Shown: positions 1 to 8,100 of the stretch, piece after piece
Position numbering within the stretch: position 1 is the stretch's first letter
Layout: each line of letters begins with the position of its first letter
Origin: Gonium pectorale
Lineage: Eukaryota > Chlorophyta > Chlorophyceae > Chlamydomonadales > Volvocaceae
DNA: 10,186 nucleotides
Direction: 5' to 3'
Assembly: GCA_001584585.1 (NCBI GenBank)
Contig: LSYV01000024.1
Coordinates: 946,198-956,383, forward strand
The notes under the pieces: model-generated
What the model saw: the letters and a program-made list of their open reading frames with translations, nothing else
Told to the model about the DNA's origin: nothing
Databases searched by the model: none
Made by a program: the position numbers and the translations under genes

Positions 1-74
1 GCCACGCGCTCGTCGCCCCCCTCCCCTCCCCCCCCGACCCCCACCCCCCACCCCCGCCGCCCCACACACGCCAG
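1..74 (+). other. 3' end of an intron of the tRNA thiouridylase gene
   Basis: This stretch is almost entirely C with some T, G and A, and ends in CCAG at 71-74. It reads as a polypyrimidine tract plus AG acceptor, since recognisable MnmA-family coding sequence begins directly after it. The frame leaves one base (75) completing a codon split by the intron, followed by Tyr-Val-Val-Ala-Lys. The intron's 5' end is outside the window. Confidence 0.8.
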
Positions 75-537
75 GTACGTGGTTGCGAAGGACACCCTCC
101 ACAACGCGGTGCTCGTCTCGCGGCAGTACTACGACGATTCCAAGCAGCGGAGAGCTTTCTCCTGCGGGCCGTTCAACTGGCTGCACCCCACCGTCAGGCC
201 GCGCGCTAGCGCGCCTGTTGGTGACCCGCGGGTCGGCGGCGGCTCCGCCGCCTCCGAAACCCGCACCGAAGCGGCGGAGGCGGCGCCGGAGCCGCTGCTG
301 GTCAAGGTACGGCACGGTCCCGGCATCTACAGCTGCACGCTGTGGCTGCACGATGAGAACGGCGACAGCTCGTACGGCGCCGACACGTATGGCACTGTCG
401 TACTCGAGAAGGACGACCAGGGCCTGGCGGCGGGGCAGTACGCGGTGTTCTACCAGGGTGGCCGCTGCCTGGGCTGCGCGGTCATTCGCGGGACCCTGGA
501 TGTCGGCGCGGCGACGCAGAGTGTGACGCCTGCGTAG
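75..537 (+). CDS. mnmA: tRNA-specific 2-thiouridylase (MnmA/TRMU family), last exon, 5' partial
   Basis: This is the C-terminal 153 codons plus stop (TAG 535-537) of an MnmA/TRMU-type enzyme. The family transfers sulfur to U34 of tRNA-Lys, -Glu and -Gln; in plants and algae the enzyme is expected in plastid and/or mitochondrion. The exon covers the end of the central domain and the C-terminal beta-barrel. Diagnostic pieces are YVVAKD (split at the exon start), VSRQYYDDSKQRRAF, FNWL, VKVRHGPGIYSC, DDQGLAAGQYAVFYQGG and CLGCAVI; the form resembles plant MnmA more than E. coli MnmA. An Ala/Glu/Pro-rich spacer of about 30 residues separates FNWLHP from VKVRHG. The catalytic cysteines and the ATP-binding PP-loop lie upstream, outside the window. 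The exon starts after the AG at 73-74, not at an internal start codon. I infer the family from motifs; the organelle is inferred from family knowledge only. Confidence 0.9.
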
Positions 538-1102
538 CTGACTCGGGCCCACGAGCTGTTGAACTCGTTTTGGGCTGCAGGAGCGCGCTTGTCCGTGTTG
601 GATCGTACGGGCTGCTGCTGCTTCGAACGCAGCGAGAGGCGCGCTCGCTTTCATGCAGCTTCGCACGCGAAAGGAGGTGTATTGTGTTGGGGCCTAAGAG
701 ACCTAGATAGGCAGGTGCCGGTTTACACGTAGCCGTACACAGGTGTAGCCTGGCGGCATTCGTGCTTGCCCGTGTCTCGATGCCAAGCATTACTGTCTTA
801 GGGCCGTGGCGATATGCGGGGCTTGTCATGTGCAATGGCCGGCAACACAGCAGCACGCCAACGGCTCGTGCAAGACCGATACGGCTGCTGGCCCTGCGGC
901 TTGGCACGTGGTGCGAAGCTGCGCTCTCCGACAACGCCAAGCTGTCTCACGACTCCGCTGAGCCGAGCCTGAAGCTAGGATCAACATAAGCTAATATTAG
1001 ACAGCTGACTGCAGGGTTATGAGGCCTGAGTCGGGCTGCTCATACGGATGGTAGTGCTCCTGGCTGACCTAGGAAGAAGGCTCTGTCCCACGGCCGTGCG
1101 GA

Positions 1103-1107
1103 TTACA
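1103..1107 (-). terminator. Candidate polyadenylation signal TGTAA for the kinase gene
   Basis: TTACA on the + strand reads TGTAA on the - strand and is the nearest exact copy downstream of the kinase stop, giving a 3' UTR of about 0.92 kb. The assignment rests only on the pentamer. Confidence 0.25.
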
Positions 1108-1746
1108 CTAGAGAGTAGAGGAAGCGCATCCAGCTGGAGGCGCGGACGCCAAGGCAGGCAGCCTGAGCGACCCATCGTACGAAATGTACGACGTCCGTGG
1201 CACACAGCACCGTTGCGTTCCTCACATACGACGGCGCGCACCCACGCATGAACCCAATAAAACCCCCAGGGGATGGCAAGCGGCAGCCCTTTGTACCAAG
1301 AATTGCCGAGCCGTCACAGGCACATGACAGGGTGCTCAGGGTGTCACATTTCCAGATTATCACGGTGGCTCGTATTGCCACCACACAGCGTGTGGGATGC
1401 ACGGACTGCCCGCAACCACACGGAAACAGCATCCAAAACTGCGTACTGCTAAAAAAACATGAAGCACAAGTGGGCAAGAGAACCGCTCAGGCATTGACTG
1501 ACCATGGGAAGAACACCAACCCCACGCGCAGGTGTTCGCAGGCCATCGCCCAACAGCGCAACGCAACTTGGCGCTCGCGGTATCATACCCTCTTGTGCAC
1601 ACGCGCATTATATACGTCTCTGGGGATCGTATACAGAGGTCTGGATTATAAAATCGAGACTTCGGGCTCGGGTACGAACACGTAACAGGCATATCATGCG
1701 ATTTATGCGCTCTGCAGAAGCAGCAAAAGCAACGAAATATCACACA

Positions 1747-1751
1747 TGTAA
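1747..1751 (+). terminator. Candidate polyadenylation signal TGTAA for the thiouridylase gene
   Basis: This is the nearest exact TGTAA downstream of the + strand stop codon, about 1.2 kb away. TGTAA is the usual poly(A) signal in volvocine algae. The long distance makes the assignment weak; a variant signal nearer to the stop could be used instead. Confidence 0.2.
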
Positions 1752-2025
1752 ATCCGACTGAGACCACATTGTTAAGGTTGAATTGCATAGTTCTGCGGCG
1801 TTGCGTGGATGGTGTGCACGAATAGCGTACAAGTCTGAGATCTTGCAAACCTCTACCCACCGGTGGCAGGCCTGGTCAGTGTGGGAGAAACAAAAGAATG
1901 TGGAGAACGAGGGAGCCCGCCTCTACGGCCATACACGCCCGAAGGTGAGGCGTTTCCGGTACGACAGGCTGGGGATAACATGTCTTCATGAGGCTCCGTG
2001 GGTGCGTGGCCTTGCGCCTTGGGCC

Positions 2026-2133
2026 TTAAGCGCACGCAGGTGGGGTTGTAGTCTGCAGAGGGTGGCATCGAACAAAAACGTGAGCCTGCGTGGGGGCGTG
2101 GGAGCCACTGCAGAACTCTGTGTGGAGCCCTAA
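2026..2133 (-). CDS. Kinase gene exon 16: short C-terminal tail (acceptor choice uncertain)
   Basis: 35 codons plus TAA, beginning LGLHTEFCSGSHAPT and ending TTTPPACA. The acceptor TATTTGCAG at 2134 is the best site and is phase 0. A second acceptor (ACGCAG before 2085) would shorten the tail to 19 residues in the same frame, and retention of the 228-base intron would add 76 residues, also in frame. The tail resembles nothing I know. Confidence 0.5.
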   Translation of the reverse strand, partial: LGLHTEFCSGSHAPTQAHVFVRCHPLQTTTPPACA

Positions 2134-5100
2134 CTGCAAATACGGCAGACACACAAAAGACTCATCAAGGCTTGAGCAACAACAGCTACTAGAAGGCAGG
2201 CGATGTGCGTGTTCGCACAGAGCACGCCCCGACCGAGATACGTCCAGTTCACGTCGCGCCCAGCGTACGACGCGCACAGGTACGCGCACTGTGACCCACG
2301 GGTCACCAATAGACGTCTTAAACAGCCGGGATGACAATTTTAGACAGGTCTGGGGCCTTACCTCCTGTATGACCACCAGCATCTTGACGACCTCGGCCGC
2401 TGCGGGCCGTCGTTGGGGATCGTCCTCCCAGCATGAGAGTATCAGCGCCCGGAGCGCGGGGGGACAGCGGCGCTCGGGCACCTGACCCAGCGGCGGCCTC
2501 TCGCGCCGTATTGTCACGGCGTATGCGACCTGTTGACCGGGACAAGGCGCGCGGGGAACGGGGCTTTGCCAGTCGGGCTAAGGCTGTGTGCAGCGGCCCA
2601 CCCAGGCCCCAACAGGGCAATATCACGCGATGGGTGCGGGCTAGGGCGGGCTGGCGCGGCTCGCCCGCAGCCTGCTGCCGGCGCACCTGGACGGGCGTCC
2701 GGCTCAACCACGGGCGGCAGCCGGCGAGCATCTCCCACAGCATCACCCCGAACGCGTACATGTCCTGAACCAGAAAGGGTCCAAGGGAAGTCACTTGCAT
2801 GGCAATCGCGCGGTCGTGACAGAAGAGTCCGCTGCTGACGGACTCAAGTGTCGGCCGCACTCAGTCCTTGAACGTCCACTGTTAGTCCGGTGGCCCGGCG
2901 CTCAGCTCAGCAACCGCAGCGTCCAGCCAAGGGCAGAGTGCAACCTCACCATTCTTGCACCAGAACATCCGCAGGGAGCGCAAGCACGCTCTGTCCCCCG
3001 AACACGAAGAGGAGCGGAACACGCATTGGCCCTATGGCTGCATACTTCGGAAGGTCACACCACTGTGTGCGACGTGACACATGGCCCAAACGACGCCAAT
3101 GCCGCGCCGTGCAGTATGAGAATGTACATTGCAGTATTACATTGTGCGGTGTGAGGTATCGAGGGTGGCGAGCTTACCGCGCGATCGGTGATGGTGAAGT
3201 TGGAGCAGTCGAAGGCCTCTGGTGCCATGTACGGGACCTGCAGGCGAACGGAGCGAACGGCACAGCGACAAAGTGACGCCGTACGACATGCAACCGTGCC
3301 GGGCGGCGTGCATGACACGGACTGAGACAGCTGGTTCTCGCGAGTACACTGCGCTAGAACGCGCCCTGACTGCACCGACCGTTCCAACTTCTGGGTTCCG
3401 TGTGACGAGGACCGTGGTCTGGAGGCGGGAGAGGCCAAAATCCTGTATGGGCCACGCGGAGGGGCACCGCACGGGGATCGAGCTAGAGCGCGTCTGGAGC
3501 GTGTGGCTTCTTGCGTAGGGCGGGACGGATGCCATGCCATCACCTCTCAGCCAGGTTAGTTGAAGCAGGGCAGCACGGCGAAGGCCCCGCTCGCTCACCG
3601 CCACTTTCACGGTGGGCTTTTCGGTGTCTGGCTGTGACACTAGGACGTTGGCAGGCTTGAGGTCTGTTAGCGGTTGGCAGTCGGTTGGAAGGACAGATCA
3701 GCGGTCGTGGAAGGGCACATGTTGCACCTCACAGCGGTTGACGGCACGCTAATATGCGGCACAGGTTGGCTACGACTGCGCAGATCGCGAGGAGGGTACC
3801 CGGCCGCCGGCGCATGCAGGAGCAGCGCGGTTGCGTCGACCTCCAGCTGAGATGGAGGTCGAGATGGAGGTCAGCTGCTTGACGGATGGGACAGATGACG
3901 GTGCCGGTGTGCCCACCTCGATGCAAGATGGTGGGGTGCATGTACGACAGCGCCCGCGCCACTTGAACGGCGATGTGCAGTACCTGAGGGGCCGTCCAGA
4001 GCGGGGCGAGAGCGCATGGGCCTTACAACGAGCCCCCTACACCATGCATCCCGACGCTGCAGCGCAGATATGTATGGCAGCAGCATGGGTCATGGGTCAT
4101 GTCACGCACCCACCGTTGGCAGCGGCAGCAGGCGCTCCGCCCGCGGACTGCCGTACAGGAGGCCCTCCAGCGACGTCTCCATGAGCTCCATGACCAAGCA
4201 TGCGCGAGGCGGCCTGCGGATTGCCGTACACGGCATTGTGCTGTGACGCGCCAGGGATGTAGTACATGGGTACACACCGTGCAACGGAAGCACCGTACGC
4301 GGGTGCTAACTGGTGCCATGCAGCCGGATGCGCACAGGGGCCAACGGCGAGGGTCAACGACGAGGGGTCAACCGCGAGGGGTCAACGGCGAGGGGTCAAC
4401 GGCGAGAGGTCAACGGCGAGGCGAAGATTAGCATAAATCGATCTGCGGTGCACCTGGCGGCTGGTGCCAACCCAAACCCGCGGGTGCCACACAAGTAAGC
4501 TCCCGGGGCCCACTCTGACGCGTGAGCATGCAAACCTAAAAAATAAAGACAGGTTCTCACACCCCCGCGTCGTACACTGGGACACGGCACTGCACCCAAC
4601 AGCGGCTTGGGAACAAAGCGCGCTGAAGGCGACGCTAGGGGGCTTGAGGACGGCCACGCTGTTGCGCGGGGACGGGAGAACAGAGGAACGGAAGCACAGG
4701 GAAGAGTGCAGGATCCACCCGACGCACTCGACTCACCCGAGGTTGGCTGCCAGCATACGGATGACGTTCGGGTGCTGGCAGCGCGCCAGGACAGCCACCT
4801 CTCGCTCGAAGCACTGTGCCAGGACGGCCGCGGGCACCCTAGGCCTCTCGGCGCAGCGGTCTGCGCAGCCCCCGCCAGCGCCAGCGCCGGCCCCCGCAGC
4901 GCCGTCTCCTGCGCCGCACCCGTCGAGTGGGGGAGGCACCGGCTCGGTGGGGGCCGACCTGCAGTCCGGGCGGACCGCCGCCAGCTTAGCCCCAGCCGCC
5001 GCTGCCGCTGCTGCTGCCGAGGCGGTGACCGCGGCGGCGTCGCAGCTCGTCTCCACGACCGGGGCCTCGGGCAGAAGCCCGGAGTTGAGCAGCTTGACCG

Positions 5101-8100
5101 CCACCCTCTGACCTCGGTACCGCCCCACCACCACGCGCCCAGCAGCACCTCGCCCCAAAACAATGGGCAGCAGCTCTACTTCGTTGTCTCTGCCAGCCCC
5201 TTCGGCCCATGCCGCGGATGACGACGACGCCGCGGCCGCTCCCGCTGCTGCCGGCGCCGCAGTGGGCGCTGCCGGCGCAGCTGCGGCCGCTGTCGCCGTG
5301 TCCGTGGTTGATGGCGGCGACAGCCCCTCCGCTGTTGCCGACGGCGCCTCTAGCAGCTTTACTCCCAGTTGAACGTCGGGGTGCAAGGGCGTCAGGGGCG
5401 TCACAGGCACCAGCTCCATGTCTAGGGGGTGGCAATCGATGAACGGTCGGCAACACGACAATGAGGGAGTGAAGAAGAAAGGGCCAAGTTCGGGAAGGTT
5501 TGGGTACTGAGGGTCGTGTATGAAGCAGCTGTCCCTCCCAACGCAGCACTCAGGCTTTAGGCCCGCGCAGGATGCAATGGTGTCCAGAACTTCGAAGATT
5601 GACGGGTGGGGGCTCGTCCGTGCCACCAGTGTCAGCAGCGTGTCATCAGCAGTGTTTCTGGTTCATTTTTTAGCAGCAGCACGGTCCAACCCGTTGCAAT
5701 GGCCCCAGATCCCTGCAGCACAGCGATCCCTCCGCCTTGCTCGCGGCCTGGAGCCTCCGGCGGCAGACGGCTGTGCAGTACCCCGACGCGCCTGGGTGTG
5801 GCGTGGCGACGGCGGCGGGCAGCCGTGACAGCGACGCGTGGCTACCATCCGGCGACCCCAGAGTGCCCTGGCTGTGCTCCTTGGCCTTGCCGGTGCCGGC
5901 ACAGGCCGAGGTGCGCGCGGGGAGGCCGGTGGGCTTGTCTTCCTGCACCCGCCCTCCCTCGCACTGCCTGCAATCAAGCCAACAGCAGTGCAAACATGCG
6001 GGGTTGCATAGTTACGGGACCAGGCACCGGACTGACAGCCAGCATGCTCGCCGAGGCTGCGTGTGATCCGTGATCCGCCCGTATGTGTTGATTCCACAGC
6101 TGCGCCCACAGCCGCGTCCAAATACTAAAGCGGCCTGACCAGGGCCACGTGTGTTCCGTTGCTGCACGCGGCGCGCACTGACGCGGCAAGCTCGGTACGC
6201 GGGCGGCGCAGCTGGGCCTCACCTGGCGCCCGCCTCGTGGCGCGCCCCCACGGCTGCCCGCCTCCCCTTGAGCACTGCTGCTGCCGTAACGACCACCACC
6301 AAAAGGGCGCCTGCGATGCACCCGGACACAGGCCGAAGCAGGAGCTGTCAAGGCCTGCAGCGCGCGAATTCCGCGCTCACGCTCGCAGCCAGGAGGCCAT
6401 TGGCTTTAGACCAGGGTGCGCCCGCAAGCCTGCCAGTCGTGCACGGCGGGGCGATGGATGCGGCGCCGCCACGCCAGCCAAGTCCTAGCACCAACATGCC
6501 TCAGCCCCCGGACGAAACAACCCACACGCGTACAACCCGAACCGTGCAAAGCGCCGTGCTGTGCACCAGACGGCAACGCCTTTTTGGGCGTGTTCAGATG
6601 GCAGCGCATGTCCGCGCGTGCGACGGCAACGGGAAAACCGGACTCATGAGCCCTGCCCTGCGCATACGTACCGATGCCTCCCACGATGCCACCGACCAAC
6701 GGCCCAACGCGCGACGGCTGCCGTCCGGCGTCTGGCCAGCCCGTCGCCTCCCGGCCGCGGTCTCCGTCCGGGCTGTACGCCGCCGTCATGTTGTAGAAGC
6801 AGCCGACGGCGCCGAGCTGACTGACGCACTCTTCACCCATCAACACCTCGCACTGTTTGGGATCCGGATCCAGGGAGCACGCAGCCGGATCCAGGGAAGG
6901 TCAGGCTCAAATACATGTGGCGGCGCGCATGCAATGCTTGGCTAGTGCTCGCGTCGGCCAGGGGAAGCCTGCGCCCGTTTGGCGCGTTGCAGCTCCCAGA
7001 TCCGCTCCTGCATGTGGGCAGGACGGACTCGGGGGTGCGAACTGCCCGCACTGGGGCCAAGCGGATGCTGCAATGCCGAAGGGAGTTTTTGAGCCACCAG
7101 CACCCATCACACCCACCAGATTGTACGAACCATACAGCCAGAATATGTAACCATTCGGCACGGCCTTGCCGTACGCATCGACGTCGTGGCCGTACGCTGC
7201 GTTGTCCTGGACCGTGACTGCCACCCAGCAGCGGCGCATTAGGGCGGCTCCGCCGTTGGTTGAGGAGCCGGCGGCGCAGTCGGGCTGCTCCGGGAGCCGC
7301 GACTGGGTGTTGTTACCCGGGATGCGCGGCGGGCGAGGGTTCGTGGATACGGCCACCTGGCTGAGCTTTGACGGTAGACACACTCCTGTTGTAAAAGCGG
7401 GCCCAAAACACTGTTGCCTCAGCTCGCTGGGCAGGCTATGATATCGCAAACGTTGCCGTAACATGCGTTAACCGCCCTGTCCAACCGGCTCGTGGTACGG
7501 TACATTGCAGGGCCCGTATCGCTGTGGCCCCATGCGGGCGTGCTAGCCCCTCCGCAGACACGTTGTGTCGGGAATGTACGAGTGTTCTTACTGGAGACAA
7601 TGGCCATGTTGTAACCCAGCACAAGTGCCAGCTCGGCGGGGCTGCTCGAGCCGTTGCTGGCGACGAAGAGGTCTATCCCGCGCGCCTGCGAGCCAGCGGC
7701 AAGGCAAGCGACGGAGTTGTACGCATTCCGTTTCGTTTACTGCGTCAGAAACTATTTGTGTAGGCAGAGCGCAGACGATGCGGACGGCGAACGCCAGTCT
7801 GTTTCAGCCCTTGCTATGCTGGAGCAGGGGGAGGGCCATGGGCCACAGCTTCGTGGTGCCGGTGACCAGTGGCGCGAGCGACGCGTGAGTCCCGGGACAT
7901 GCACTTCTTGTTATGACTAACCATGCGCGCCGTACATGGTGGCGCTCACACGCCGTACCACAACCAACCTGAAATAACGGTGCAACTCGGAAGCGCGTGA
8001 CCACGACCCTTGAGAGGATGAGTACGACGCTCGGCCCCAACTGCACCTGCGATTGCGCAGATGAGGACGTTGACTCGGCGGCGAGACGGAACGCCACTTC

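Larger units (their letters stand above)
538..2025. other. Convergent intergenic region with the 3' UTRs of both neighbours
   Basis: No reading frame here resembles a protein I recognise, and frames of up to about 165 codons on both strands look like chance openings. Chlorophyte polyadenylation often uses TGTAA. The first one on the + strand after the thiouridylase stop is at 1747-1751; the first on the - strand after the kinase stop is at 1103-1107 (TTACA on +). If both are used, the two 3' UTRs overlap. A short inverted repeat, TATACG/CGTATA, lies near 1612-1634. I see no tRNA, known transposon end or other structured element. Confidence 0.6.

Noticed and set aside
482..940. 152-codon - strand frame
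   Set aside because: It overlaps the end of the thiouridylase exon on the opposite strand, is Ser/Arg/Ala-rich and resembles no protein I know.
1360..1860. 166-codon - strand frame and a 162-codon + strand frame (1197-1685) in the spacer
   Set aside because: The two overlap on opposite strands, have irregular Cys/Arg-rich or basic translations with no motif, and no splice or promoter context supports them.
4464..5372. Several overlapping + strand frames of 69-215 codons rich in Ala, Pro and Arg
   Set aside because: They are antisense shadows of exon 8, whose minus-strand reading carries the glycine loop, VAVK lysine and C-helix of a kinase.
6151..6945. 264-codon + strand reading frame
   Set aside because: It lies antisense to exons 5 and 6 of the kinase gene, its composition is Arg/Pro/Ala-rich and it has no recognisable motif. 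The minus-strand reading restores a membrane helix across a phase-matched splice.
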